Shown: positions 25,061 through 33,479, numbered from the stretch's first letter. The stretch: 33,479 bases of DNA from Cetobacterium somerae ATCC BAA-474 (GCF_000479045.1 NZ_KI518222.1:1-33479); one strand, 5' to 3'. The notes: generated by a model from the sequence alone, not told the origin. Translations and numbers: made by a program.

Positions 25061-27169
25061 TTGAATAAGAAACTAAAAATATTTTTACTTTTGATACAGA
25101 TATTTGGTATCGGGCTTTCTTTATATTATAGAAAATTTTTATTAACAGTTGCGGTAGTTTTAATGTTAATATATAATCTATACGTTTTTTTTAAATGGAA
25201 AAAAATAAAAATGAAAAATAATTTTATACTAAGATCGTTTATAGCTTCAGATATAATTTTATTTTGTTTTTTTATTTTAATATTTAGAATGATTCAGATA
25301 CAATTATTTGATTCAAACAATTATAAAGAAGCTATAAATAAGCAGATAAATGTCGAAAGAAGAGAAGGTGGAGAAAGAGGAAACATATACGATTCAAAGG
25401 GAAAAGGGTTAGCATATAGTATTAATATGTACGAATTATCAGTTGATCCCAAAAGATTTATAAAATCTTTAGAGGCACCTGAAGCTTTAAAAGAGTTAGT
25501 AAATAAGAAGTATATAAGAGATAACTATAGACCATTGTTAAATACAATAAATAAACTAGGAAAAGAGGAGAGAGTTTATAAAAGATTAAACAGGAATATA
25601 GATGATGTAGAGAAAAAAGAGATTGAAGAGATTTTAGAAAAATATAATATAAAAGGTAAAAATATTATATTTTTAAGTGGAAGAAAAGAAAGAAGATATT
25701 ACAAGCCGGATCAATATTTCTTTTTAGTTGGAAATATAGGTTTTAAGAAGGGTACAGAAAAAGAAGGGATTTTTGGAATAGAACTTTTTTATGAAAATTA
25801 TTTAAAAGGGGATAAAATATCTAGAATAATCCCAAGTATTAGAAGTTTAGGAATCGGATTGCCTACTTCTAGTGCTAGAACAAAAGTTAATTTAGATGGT
25901 ATGAATATTCATTTAACTGTTGATAATGATTTACAATATATTTTAAATGATGAAATGGAAAAACAGTTTAAAAAAACAAATTCAGAAGAGGCGTACGCTG
26001 TTTTAATGGATCCAAATAATGGTAAAATATTAGCAACTTCATTTTTTAGAAAAAATAAAAAAAATGTAGCTAATCCAATATTCCAATCCCAAGTAGAGCC
26101 GGGATCTATATTTAAACCACTTGTAATAGCCGCAGCCTTACAAGAGAAAAAAATAAGAAGAAATACTAATTTTGATATTGGAAATGGAACCATAACGAAA
26201 TATAAACATACTATAAGAGAAAGTAGTAGAAGTGTAAAAGGTATTTTAACAACTGAAGAGATATTAAAAAAGTCAAGTAACGTAGGAATGGTATTAATAG
26301 GAGATAAATTTACAAATGAGGAGTTTGACTCATATTTAGAGAGATTTGGATTATATGATAAAACAGGTGTTGATTATCCTTATGAAAAAAAACCTAGAAG
26401 AGAATCTGTAAAAAGATGGAATGGATTGAAAAAAAGTACAATGTCCTTTGGACAAGGAATTGCCGTAACACCAATTCAAATGATAACGGCTTTTTCAGCA
26501 GTAATAAATGGTGGAGTAATGTATCAACCATATATAGTTGATAAAATAACAGATAGAGATGGTTTAGTAGTTAGAAGAAATTTACCTATACCAAAAGGGA
26601 AAATTATAACAGAAGCAGTATCAAAAGAGATGAGAGCGATGATGGAGTTAGCTGTATTGGAAGGAACTGTAAAAAAAGCTCATGTTGATGATTATAGAAT
26701 AGGTGGAAAAACAGGAACTGCTCAATATAGTGAACATGGAAGATATGTAAAGCATGAATATTTATCATCTGTAATGGGATTTTTTCCTGTAGAAAAACCT
26801 CAGTATATACTACTAGCTATGTTTTTTAAGCCTCAAGGAGATGTTTTGTATGATAAATATGGCGGAACAGCAGCAGCTCCAGTATTAGGAGAAGTTGTAA
26901 AAAGGGTAACTAAGATAAAAAATATTTATTCACAAAAGATAGAGAACATAAGAGTTCAAGGAAAACGAAGTTTGAGAAGTATAGAAAATAATGAAGAATT
27001 AGTTATAATGCCAGATCTAAAAGGGTTGAGTGCCAGAGAGGTTATTGAAATTTTTAAGGGTAGTGATATTGAAGTTGAATTAACAGGAACAGGTGTTGTT
27101 CAAAGTCAAAGTGTTGAACCACAAAAAGAATTGGTAGATATAAAGAAAATAAAAATAAAATTAAACTAG
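25061..27169 (+). CDS. Class B penicillin-binding protein (FtsI-like transpeptidase) with C-terminal PASTA domain
   Basis: 702 aa. Peptidoglycan transpeptidase anchored in the inner membrane. Active-site motifs: SIFK with Ser349 and Lys352, SSN at 405-407, KTG at 550-552. The dimerisation region starts after residue 83 (RGNIYDSKG near 106-114). Residues about 647-702 form a PASTA domain. Three hydrophobic segments occur at the N-terminus (6-22, 25-44, 58-82), two more than usual for FtsI. The start is TTG 25061 behind AGAGGGTGGAG; the internal ATG at 25211 lacks a ribosome site. Probably FtsI (division) because of the PASTA domain and the FtsB/DivIC-like gene downstream, but assignment to FtsI or another class B member is inferred. 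Confidence 0.88.
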   Translation: MNKKLKIFLLLIQIFGIGLSLYYRKFLLTVAVVLMLIYNLYVFFKWKKIKMKNNFILRSFIASDIILFCFFILIFRMIQIQLFDSNNYKEAINKQINVERREGGERGNIYDSKGKGLAYSINMYELSVDPKRFIKSLEAPEALKELVNKKYIRDNYRPLLNTINKLGKEERVYKRLNRNIDDVEKKEIEEILEKYNIKGKNIIFLSGRKERRYYKPDQYFFLVGNIGFKKGTEKEGIFGIELFYENYLKGDKISRIIPSIRSLGIGLPTSSARTKVNLDGMNIHLTVDNDLQYILNDEMEKQFKKTNSEEAYAVLMDPNNGKILATSFFRKNKKNVANPIFQSQVEPGSIFKPLVIAAALQEKKIRRNTNFDIGNGTITKYKHTIRESSRSVKGILTTEEILKKSSNVGMVLIGDKFTNEEFDSYLERFGLYDKTGVDYPYEKKPRRESVKRWNGLKKSTMSFGQGIAVTPIQMITAFSAVINGGVMYQPYIVDKITDRDGLVVRRNLPIPKGKIITEAVSKEMRAMMELAVLEGTVKKAHVDDYRIGGKTGTAQYSEHGRYVKHEYLSSVMGFFPVEKPQYILLAMFFKPQGDVLYDKYGGTAAAPVLGEVVKRVTKIKNIYSQKIENIRVQGKRSLRSIENNEELVIMPDLKGLSAREVIEIFKGSDIEVELTGTGVVQSQSVEPQKELVDIKKIKIKLN

Positions 27170-27178
27170 GAGAAAGTA

Positions 27179-29461
27179 ATGAGATATTATAGTGTCTATA
27201 TAGAAAAGACAAAAGATTTCTATACTTATGCCAGTGATGAAGAGAGTATAAACGTTGGAGATAGAGTTTTGGTATCTTTTAGAAATAAAGATAAAGTGGG
27301 ACTAATTATTGAAGAAGAAAAAGATAAAGAGTATACTTTTAAAGTTTTGAAAATAAAAAAAGTATTATATGAAGAGTTAAGTTTTTCTAAAAAATTTATA
27401 AAATTGTTGTTATGGATAAGAGATTACTATATGAGTCCTTTTGATCAAGTTTTTTCTACAGCAGTGCCCTCAGGAGTAAAAATAAAGTATGAGGATATTT
27501 ATCGACCTAAAAATCTTAATGGTACTTTAATTAAAGATGAGATTTTAGAATATTTTTTGAAAAAGAGTTTAGTTAGAAAAAAAACATTGGTTGATAGATT
27601 CTCAAAAAATAAAATACAGGAATATCTAGATAATAATTATTTAAAAGTTCAAGATAGTTGGTATGGTCTTCAAGAAGATGTTGAAGATGTTGATTTAGAA
27701 CTGAAATTATATTTTCAAGAGAGAGTAGAAATTGGAAAAACAACTTTAGAAAAGAAATTTGACAAAAAAACTATTGAAAATCATTTGAAGAACGGAACAT
27801 TAATACTTGAAAGAAAAATAAAAAGTTTTAATGAAGAGAAATTGAAAAAAGATATTGAAAAAGAGGTATATAAGGAAGATACTAAATTAAATTCAGAGCA
27901 AGAGAGAATAAAAAGTGGTATTGAAACTTCAAATAAAAGGCATTTTTTAATAAGAGGAGTAACAGGATCGGGAAAAACTGAGATATATATACAACTTATA
28001 AAGAGAGCTTTAGAAAATGGAAAAGGATCAATATTTTTAGTTCCAGAAATATCTTTAACTCCTCAAATGGTAAAAAGATTTAAAAAAGAATTTGGAGAAG
28101 AGGTGGCAATACTTCATAGTAGATTATCTAATATAGAAAGAGCTAAAGAGTGGTATAGCATATATACAGGTGATAAAAGAGTTGTTTTAGGAGTTCGTTC
28201 AGCAATTTTTGCTCCTGTAAAAAATCTCGAATACATTATTGTAGATGAAGAGCACGAAAATAGTTATAAACAAGATAGTACACCAAGGTATAATGCAAAG
28301 TATGTAGCTATAAAAAAAGCTGAACTAGAAAATGCAAAAGTAGTTTTAGGTTCAGCAACACCATCGATTGAAAGTTACTACTATGCTAAAAAAGGAATAT
28401 TTCAACTTTTTGAGATAGATCATAGATATAAGGATGCAAAATTACCAGAGATAGAGATTGTGGATATGAAAGAGGAAAAAGATAGCTTTTTCAGTGAAAA
28501 ACTTTTAGAGGAGATAAGAGGAGCACTTTTAAGAAAAGAACAAATAATACTTCTTCTAAATAGAAAAGGATATTCTACATTAGTTCAATGCCAAGAATGT
28601 GGACATATGGAAGAGTGTGAGCATTGTTCTATAAAATTAAACTATTATGCAAGTAATAACAGCTTAAAGTGCAACTATTGTGGCATATCAAAAAGATTTT
28701 TAGGTCATTGTTCTAAGTGTGGAAGTAAAAATATATCCTTTAGTGGACGTGGAGTTGAAAGAGTAGAAGAGGAGCTTCGAAAAAGATTTCCTGTAAATAT
28801 AATTAGAGTTGATGGAGATGTTTCAAAAGAAAAAAATTTTTATGAAAATATGTATAATGATTTTTTAGGTGGTAAATACGATATTATGATTGGAACTCAA
28901 ATGATATCTAGAGGATTACATTTTCCCAATGTAACTTTAGTTGGAGTAATAAATGCAGATACAATTATGAGTATCCCTGATTTTAGATCAGGTGAAAGAA
29001 CATATCAAATGATAACTCAAGTAGCGGGAAGAGCTGGAAGAGGAGAGAAAAAGGGGAAAGTTATAATTCAGACTTATCAACCTGAAAATTATATAATAGA
29101 AAAAATTCAGGAAAATAGTTATATAAATTTTTATGAAAAAGAGATAGAGAAAAGAGAGATACTTTTTTATCCCCCATTTTCAAAAATAATAAATATTGGA
29201 ATATCTTCAAATGAGGAGTATGGATTAGAAGAGTATTGTCATTTGGTATTTAAAGAGATTGAACATGAGAAAGTAGAGCTTTATGGACCTATGAAATCAT
29301 TAGTTTATAAAGTGAAAGGAAGATATAGATGCAATATATTTATAAAAGGGGACAGAAGAGAAATCAATGAGTATAAAATATTTTTAGAAAATAAATTGAA
29401 AAAAATAGAGAATAAAAAATATAGAATAGTTGTTGATGTAGACCCGATTAATCTAATATGA
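27179..29461 (+). CDS. priA: Primosomal protein N' (replication-restart helicase PriA)
   Basis: 3'-to-5' helicase that reloads the replisome at stalled forks; 760 aa. An N-terminal DNA-binding region precedes Walker A GVTGSGKT at 260-267 and the DEEH box at 356-359. All eight zinc-binding cysteines are present (471, 474, 480, 483, 498, 501, 511, 514). Helicase motifs V/VI are visible as GTQMISRGLHFPNV and QVAGRAGRG. The ATG follows TAGGAGA, 9 bases after the PBP stop, so co-transcription is likely; def follows. Confidence 0.95.
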   Translation: MRYYSVYIEKTKDFYTYASDEESINVGDRVLVSFRNKDKVGLIIEEEKDKEYTFKVLKIKKVLYEELSFSKKFIKLLLWIRDYYMSPFDQVFSTAVPSGVKIKYEDIYRPKNLNGTLIKDEILEYFLKKSLVRKKTLVDRFSKNKIQEYLDNNYLKVQDSWYGLQEDVEDVDLELKLYFQERVEIGKTTLEKKFDKKTIENHLKNGTLILERKIKSFNEEKLKKDIEKEVYKEDTKLNSEQERIKSGIETSNKRHFLIRGVTGSGKTEIYIQLIKRALENGKGSIFLVPEISLTPQMVKRFKKEFGEEVAILHSRLSNIERAKEWYSIYTGDKRVVLGVRSAIFAPVKNLEYIIVDEEHENSYKQDSTPRYNAKYVAIKKAELENAKVVLGSATPSIESYYYAKKGIFQLFEIDHRYKDAKLPEIEIVDMKEEKDSFFSEKLLEEIRGALLRKEQIILLLNRKGYSTLVQCQECGHMEECEHCSIKLNYYASNNSLKCNYCGISKRFLGHCSKCGSKNISFSGRGVERVEEELRKRFPVNIIRVDGDVSKEKNFYENMYNDFLGGKYDIMIGTQMISRGLHFPNVTLVGVINADTIMSIPDFRSGERTYQMITQVAGRAGRGEKKGKVIIQTYQPENYIIEKIQENSYINFYEKEIEKREILFYPPFSKIINIGISSNEEYGLEEYCHLVFKEIEHEKVELYGPMKSLVYKVKGRYRCNIFIKGDRREINEYKIFLENKLKKIENKKYRIVVDVDPINLI

Positions 29462-29467
29462 TATAAT
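29459..29467 (+). promoter_or_regulatory. Possible extended -10 promoter overlapping the priA stop codon
   Basis: The sequence TGATATAAT begins at the priA TGA stop and is 35 bases before the def start. It matches the extended -10 seen before folE and the PBP gene. No -35 at the right distance (a TTGATG is 23 bases away). Confidence 0.4.
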
Positions 29468-29502
29468 ATATATTGAAAAAAAAGAGAATTGGAGGAAAAT
29501 AC

Positions 29503-30006
29503 ATGTTATACGACATAAAAATATATGGAAATGAATGTTTAAGAACTGTAGCTGAGCCAGTAACAGAAATAACGCCAGAGATACTTGAAATTTTAGATAA
29601 TATGGTAGAAACAATGCACGAAGCTAATGGAGTAGGACTTGCAGCACCACAAGTTGGAATAAGCAAGAGAATGTTTGTAATTGACGTTGGAGATGGGATT
29701 GTAAGAAAAATTATAAATCCAGAGTTAATAGAGTTATCAGATACTGTTGAAAATATAGATGAAGGATGTTTAAGTGTTCCAGGAATTTATAAACCTGTAA
29801 AAAGATCAGTGACAGTAAAGATAAAGTATTTAAACGAAAAGGGTGAAGAAGTAATAGAAGAGGGAACAGAACTTTTAGGAAGAGCTTTCCAACACGAGTA
29901 TGACCATTTAGAAGCTATTTTATTTGTAGATAAAATATCACCAGTGGCTAAAAGAATGGTATCTAAAAAATTACAACTTTTGAAAAAAGAGGTAGGTAAA
30001 AACTAA
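29503..30006 (+). CDS. def: Peptide deformylase
   Basis: Metalloenzyme that removes the formyl group from nascent proteins; 167 aa from ATG 29503, set by GGAGGA at 29491-29496 (a longer in-frame reading from a TTG at 29473 has no ribosome site). Motif 1 GVGLAAPQ at 43-50, motif 2 EGCLS at 87-91 with metal ligand Cys89, motif 3 HEYDH at 131-135 with His131/His135 and catalytic Glu132. All are intact. Its stop overlaps the next start by one base. Confidence 0.96.
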   Translation: MLYDIKIYGNECLRTVAEPVTEITPEILEILDNMVETMHEANGVGLAAPQVGISKRMFVIDVGDGIVRKIINPELIELSDTVENIDEGCLSVPGIYKPVKRSVTVKIKYLNEKGEEVIEEGTELLGRAFQHEYDHLEAILFVDKISPVAKRMVSKKLQLLKKEVGKN

Positions 30007-30275
30007 TGAAAAATCTACTTTGGATAGTCCCGTTAGTTATACATTTTGCATTTTTAGGACAAAATATATTTAGATCATTTGTTAAAATCGATAAGTTAAA
30101 AATGGAGCAAGAGATAAAGATTAAACAAAAAAAAGAGATTGAAAGCTTAATTGTTAGATATGATGAAATGATTGAGAATATAAATAATCCCTTTTACAGA
30201 GAAAAAGTAGCTAGGAATCAACTCCAAATGGTTTTACCAGGAGAAAAAATTTATAGATTAATTGAAACAAAGTAG
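30006..30275 (+). CDS. Small FtsB/DivIC-like septum-formation protein
   Basis: 89 aa. One membrane helix at about 4-22, then a charged coiled coil at about 28-62, then the family ending NPFYREKVARNQLQMVLPGE (60-79). This helix-coil-tail plan is that of FtsB/DivIC, which bridges FtsQ and FtsL in the divisome. The start codon overlaps the def stop (TAATG), so its translation is probably coupled; def rather than ftsL is the neighbour. The PBP two genes upstream is a likely functional partner. FtsL is the main alternative, but the C-terminal motif favours FtsB/DivIC. Confidence 0.82.
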   Translation: MKNLLWIVPLVIHFAFLGQNIFRSFVKIDKLKMEQEIKIKQKKEIESLIVRYDEMIENINNPFYREKVARNQLQMVLPGEKIYRLIETK

Positions 30276-30283
30276 GAGGAAAA

Positions 30284-31309
30284 ATGAAAAGAGAGTTAGC
30301 TTTAGAGTTTGCTAGAGTTACAGAAGCAGCAGCCTTAGCAGCTTACAAATGGGTAGGTAGAGGAGATAAGGAGGCAGCAGATCAAGCAGCGGTAGACGCT
30401 ATGAGAACTGTACTAAATGGGATAAAAATTCAAGGGGAGATTGTAATAGGAGAGGGAGAGATTGATGAAGCTCCTATGCTATACATCGGCGAAAAGGTAG
30501 GAATAGATTCTCCTGATAAAGAAAGATATTCACAAGTTGATATTGCTGTAGATCCAGTTGAAGGAACAAGAATGACAGCACAAGGTCAAGCTAATGCAAT
30601 CGCAGTTTTAGCAGTAGGGAACAAAGGCAGCTTTTTAAAAGCTCCAGATATGTATATGGAAAAATTAATAGTAGGACCTGAAGCAAAAGGTGTAATTGAT
30701 TTATCAAAACCTTTAATGGAAAATATAGATAATATATGTAAAGCTTTAAATAAGCCATTAAATGAGCTAACAGTAGTAGTATTAGACAAACCAAGACATA
30801 AAACGATAATAAAAGATTTACAAGATTTAAATATTAAAGTTTATGCTTTACCAGATGGAGATGTAGCAGGATCAATATTAACATCAGTTGTAGATTCAGA
30901 TGTAGATGTACTTTACGGTATAGGTGGAGCTCCAGAAGGTGTTATATCAGCTGCTGTAATCAAGGCTTTAGGTGGAGATATGCAAGCTAGATTAAAATTA
31001 AGAAGTGAAGTAAAAGGTGTATCACTAGAAAATGACAAAATATCTGCATATGAAAAGTCTAGATGTGAAGAGATGGGACTAAGAGTAGGAGATGTTTTAA
31101 AGATGGATGATCTTGTAAAAGATGATGAAGTTATTTTCTCAGCAACAGGAATAACAAGTGGAGATCTTTTAGAAGGTGTAAAAAGAAAAGGGAATATAGC
31201 TAGAACTCAAACTTTAGTTATAAGAGGAAAAAGTAAAACAGTTAGATATATAAATGCTGTTCATAACCTAGATTATAAACCGGAAGATATAATGGAATTA
31301 GTAAAATAA
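30284..31309 (+). CDS. glpX: Fructose-1,6-bisphosphatase class II
   Basis: Gluconeogenic phosphatase hydrolysing fructose-1,6-bisphosphate; 341 aa. Conserved GlpX stretches: AAYKWVGRGDKEAADQAAVD near 19-38, GEGEIDEAPML at 56-66 and VDIAVDPVEGT at 85-95, which bind metal and substrate. Later GGAPEGVISAAVIKALGGDM is also typical. An AGGAGG is close to the ATG, 8 bases after the FtsB/DivIC-like gene. No glycerol genes are nearby, so its link here is positional only. It is followed by a strong hairpin. Confidence 0.95.
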   Translation: MKRELALEFARVTEAAALAAYKWVGRGDKEAADQAAVDAMRTVLNGIKIQGEIVIGEGEIDEAPMLYIGEKVGIDSPDKERYSQVDIAVDPVEGTRMTAQGQANAIAVLAVGNKGSFLKAPDMYMEKLIVGPEAKGVIDLSKPLMENIDNICKALNKPLNELTVVVLDKPRHKTIIKDLQDLNIKVYALPDGDVAGSILTSVVDSDVDVLYGIGGAPEGVISAAVIKALGGDMQARLKLRSEVKGVSLENDKISAYEKSRCEEMGLRVGDVLKMDDLVKDDEVIFSATGITSGDLLEGVKRKGNIARTQTLVIRGKSKTVRYINAVHNLDYKPEDIMELVK

Positions 31310-31327
31310 TTAAATAATAATTGAATA

Positions 31328-31355
31328 GAAAAGTAGAGAATATTCTCTACTTTTC
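31328..31355 (+). terminator. 14-bp perfect palindromic hairpin after glpX
   Basis: GAAAAGTAGAGAAT is followed immediately by its exact reverse complement (31328-31341, 31342-31355). The following T-run is short (TTCATTATT), so termination may be partial. The next gene's ribosome site begins about 14 bases later. Confidence 0.7.
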
Positions 31356-31379
31356 TTCATTATTAAATGAGGAGGATAA

Positions 31380-31874
31380 ATGTTTTTTTATGATGATTTT
31401 ATAAAAAAAATAGAAAAGACAAAAGTACAATATAAACCATTAAAGAAGTATACACTTGAAGGTAAAAAAATGATTGTATGGTTAGGAACAGGAGTACCAC
31501 TTATATTAATTGGAGCTCTTCAAGGATATATAGGGTATACAAAGAATTATAGCATACCATACATAGGAATAGCTGCATTGCTATTATTTTTAGGATTTAA
31601 ACATTTAAAAAATCTTTTTAAATATAAAATAATTTTAGATTGTGAAAATAAAAGGATCTTAGGTCAAGGATTGAATCTATCTTTTGATGAAATAGATACA
31701 TGTACTATGAAAGAAGGAGTAGTAGGAAAAGGAAATAGACTACAAGTTATAATAAGAATAGTTACAATTGATAAAAGAGAGATAATTATCCCTTTAATTA
31801 TGGGAAATAAAATTGATTTTATCTGTACTTTAAAGGATGAACTAAAGGGTAAGTTTTCAATAATAAAGGGATAG
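31380..31874 (+). CDS. Unrecognised membrane protein with two TM helices
   Basis: I do not recognise this 164-aa protein. Residues 1-30 are charged and cytoplasmic-looking; two hydrophobic helices lie at about 31-53 and 58-76 with a short loop; the rest (about 82-164) is predicted strand-rich (KIILDCENKRI, LQVIIRIVTI, REIIIPLIM), and its pattern faintly recalls a bacterial PH-like domain. It has a GAGGAGG site. Its stop overlaps the Shine-Dalgarno of the glycoside hydrolase, so the two are co-expressed. No functional claim is justified. Confidence 0.7.
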   Translation: MFFYDDFIKKIEKTKVQYKPLKKYTLEGKKMIVWLGTGVPLILIGALQGYIGYTKNYSIPYIGIAALLLFLGFKHLKNLFKYKIILDCENKRILGQGLNLSFDEIDTCTMKEGVVGKGNRLQVIIRIVTIDKREIIIPLIMGNKIDFICTLKDELKGKFSIIKG

Positions 31875-31884
31875 GAGTGATTCT

Positions 31885-33396
31885 ATGAAAAAATTAACTT
31901 TTTTACTTTGCTTGTTTTTAATAAGTTTTTCTTTTGTTTTTAGTAAAGATAATAAGCGAGAGTTCAGAGGAGTTTGGATAGCAACAGTTGACAATATAAA
32001 CTGGCCTTCTAAACAAGGGTTAAGTATTGAAGAACAAAAGCAAGAGTATATTGATATTTTAGATGAAATAAAAAGTTTGAATATGAATGCTGTAATAATG
32101 CAGGTGAGACCTACAGCAGATAGATTTTATAAAAAAGTTAATAAAGAACCATGGTCTAAATATATAACTGGAGAAAGTGGTAAAGATCCAGGATATGATC
32201 CTTTGGAATTTTTTGTAGAAGAAGCTCATAAAAGAAATTTAGAATTTCATGCATGGTTTAATCCATATAGAATAACATTAAAAAATAATGAAAAAATTCC
32301 TGAAAATCATATAGCTAAAAAAAATCCTAACTGGGTTATTGAATATGGTGGTAAATATTATTATGATCCTGGAAATCCAAAAGCTAGGGAGTTTACAGAG
32401 GATGTTATAGTTGATGTTGTAAAAAATTATAATATAGATGGTGTTCATATGGATGATTATTTTTATCCATATCCAGTGTTAGATAAAAACAAAAAAGTTG
32501 TTCCTTTTGGAGATACTAAATCTTATAAACTATATGGAAAAGGAATGAAGCTTGAGGACTGGAGAAGAAAAAATACAGATACTTTTGTAATGGAGTTATC
32601 GAAAAAAATAAAAAAGACAAAGCCTTATGTGAAGTTTGGAATAAGTCCTTTTGGAGTTTGGAGAAACAATGATAAAGATCCAACTGGATCGGCAACAAGA
32701 GCGGGTGCAGAAAATTATGATACTTTATATGCAGATACAAGGACGTGGATACAAAATGAATGGATAGATTATATAGTTCCACAAATATATTGGGATTTTA
32801 ACTTAAAAGTTGCTAAGTATGACATTTTGGTTAATTGGTGGATAAATGAAGTTAAGAATAGTAATGTTCATTTGTACATAGGTCATGCAGCTTATAAAAT
32901 CGGAAGTAATAAAGCTTGGAGAAACGAGAATGAACTTATAGATCAAATAAAGTATAATAGAAATTTTGAGAATGTTCATGGAAGTGTATTTTTTGGATTT
33001 GATAAGATTCAAAAAAATAGCTTGAATATTAAAACAAATTTAAAAGAAAAAGTTTACGAGACACAGGTATTGCCTCCAACAAGTCCATGGATAGATATTA
33101 TAGCTCCAAAGCCAGTGACTAATATAAAAGCAAAAATTATAAAAGATGGAGTTCTTTTGACTTGGGATGATCCGGCTAACAATTATGCTGATTATTATGC
33201 TATATATAGAAGTACAGATAAAGAGTTTGACGAAAAAAACTCTAAATACCTTTTAACTACTGTAAAAAGAAAATATGGATTAAAATATTTAGATAAAAAT
33301 ATTGAAAAAAATAAGACTTATTATTATAAAATAGCTCCAGTAGATAGAGTTCATAATCAAGGTGAAGTAAAGGAAAAAATTATTTTAAAAAAATAA
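31885..33396 (+). CDS. Secreted GHL10/DigH-type glycoside hydrolase with C-terminal FnIII domain
   Basis: 503 aa. Residues 1-20 are a signal peptide (KK, hydrophobic core) without a lipobox. The catalytic-like domain spans about 25-385: EFRGVWIATVDNINWP opens it, followed by NAVIMQVRPTADRFY (68-82), FHAWFNPYRI (121-130), IDGVHMDDYFYP (184-195) and YIVPQIYWDF (296-305), all typical of the family 10-like (DUF187) hydrolases that include E. coli DigH (YddW), which acts on denuded peptidoglycan. Residues about 408-500 form a fibronectin type III module. The location is probably periplasmic. The cell-wall substrate is inferred from family only. It is co-transcribed with the preceding membrane protein. 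Confidence 0.87.
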   Translation: MKKLTFLLCLFLISFSFVFSKDNKREFRGVWIATVDNINWPSKQGLSIEEQKQEYIDILDEIKSLNMNAVIMQVRPTADRFYKKVNKEPWSKYITGESGKDPGYDPLEFFVEEAHKRNLEFHAWFNPYRITLKNNEKIPENHIAKKNPNWVIEYGGKYYYDPGNPKAREFTEDVIVDVVKNYNIDGVHMDDYFYPYPVLDKNKKVVPFGDTKSYKLYGKGMKLEDWRRKNTDTFVMELSKKIKKTKPYVKFGISPFGVWRNNDKDPTGSATRAGAENYDTLYADTRTWIQNEWIDYIVPQIYWDFNLKVAKYDILVNWWINEVKNSNVHLYIGHAAYKIGSNKAWRNENELIDQIKYNRNFENVHGSVFFGFDKIQKNSLNIKTNLKEKVYETQVLPPTSPWIDIIAPKPVTNIKAKIIKDGVLLTWDDPANNYADYYAIYRSTDKEFDEKNSKYLLTTVKRKYGLKYLDKNIEKNKTYYYKIAPVDRVHNQGEVKEKIILKK

Positions 33397-33405
33397 AAAA
33401 CTTTG

Positions 33406-33434
33406 TTGACAAACAATATAAATTGTGGTACTAT
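33406..33434 (+). promoter_or_regulatory. Promoter of the tRNA at the right edge
   Basis: TTGACA at 33406-33411, 17-base spacer ending in TGG, TACTAT at 33429-33434. It is identical in both boxes, the spacer length and the TGG extension to the tRNA-Glu/Val promoter. Confidence 0.88.
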
Positions 33435-33449
33435 ATCTTTGTAAGTGAT

Positions 33450-33479
33450 GCGGGAGTAGCTCAGTTGGTAGAGCGTCAG
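33450..33479 (+). tRNA. Partial tRNA, probably tRNA-Gly, cut by the window end
   Basis: The first 30 bases of a tRNA: acceptor strand GCGGGAG, TA, and a D-arm with GCTC/GAGC, ending in the 5' anticodon stem. GCGGGAG with the following TCAG resembles tRNA-Gly (UCC), but the anticodon is outside the window. Confidence 0.8.

Noticed and set aside
30586..30794. Overlapping minus-strand open frames inside glpX
   Set aside because: They are low-complexity antisense shadows with no ribosome site and no recognisable family; the same applies to the other frames antisense to the large genes.
1..33479. CRISPR arrays, insertion sequences, prophage or attachment sites
   Set aside because: No spaced direct repeats, transposase- or integrase-like proteins, or terminal inverted repeats were seen; the tRNAs have no adjacent duplicated 3' ends visible.

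Overview
The window is AT-rich chromosomal DNA in which arginine is written almost entirely as AGA. It encodes a diderm, low-GC anaerobe-like gene set: a Skp/OmpH periplasmic chaperone, non-lipidated periplasmic binding protein, S-box riboswitch, YlxM-Ffh, split GlyRS alpha/beta and type II FBPase. Together these point to the Fusobacteriota (a Fusobacterium/Cetobacterium-like member). This is an inference from protein character and cannot be fixed to genus by eye. The content is mostly core housekeeping; I see no insertion sequence, prophage, integrase or CRISPR array.

Layout. (1) 148-5534: a five-gene peptide ABC importer (binding protein, two permeases, two ATPases), with a 13-bp hairpin after the binding-protein gene and a terminator at the end. 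(2) 5598-7067: a P-loop nucleoside (uridine) kinase carrying a ThrRS-like N-terminal region, facing a convergent folate operon. (3) 9329-7104, minus strand: folE, a folB-folK fusion and folP, tightly packed, giving GTP to dihydropteroate in three polypeptides. (4) 9459-11455: ylxM-ffh (SRP) and rpsP, from a perfect consensus promoter. (5) 11570-22336: tex, a sensor-kinase-like protein without the phospho-accepting histidine, ileS, lspA, glyQ and glyS, all with short gaps or overlaps. (6) 22344-23755: a SAM-I riboswitch with a readable terminator/antiterminator switch, then metK and its terminator. (7) 23799-24410: an Spx/ArsC-fold CxxC protein and tRNA-Glu(UUC)-tRNA-Val(UAC). (8) 24963-24457, minus strand: a Skp/OmpH-like chaperone. 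(9) 25061-31309: a PASTA-containing class B PBP, priA, def, a small FtsB/DivIC-like protein and glpX. (10) 31380-33396: an unrecognised two-TM protein and a secreted GHL10/DigH-type glycoside hydrolase with a C-terminal FnIII domain. (11) 33406-33479: a strong promoter and the first 30 bases of a tRNA (probably Gly) cut by the window edge.

How it works together. Several blocks serve protein synthesis and export (two aminoacyl-tRNA synthetases, tRNAs, S16, SRP, signal peptidase II, deformylase). Others serve the envelope and division (PBP, FtsB/DivIC-like, Skp, glycoside hydrolase) and one-carbon metabolism (folate synthesis and SAM synthetase). The less ordinary items are the His-less sensor kinase in the tex-ileS cluster, the non-canonical ABC signature in the second peptide-transporter ATPase, the fully readable SAM switch, and several perfect intergenic hairpins placed directly before ribosome-binding sites.
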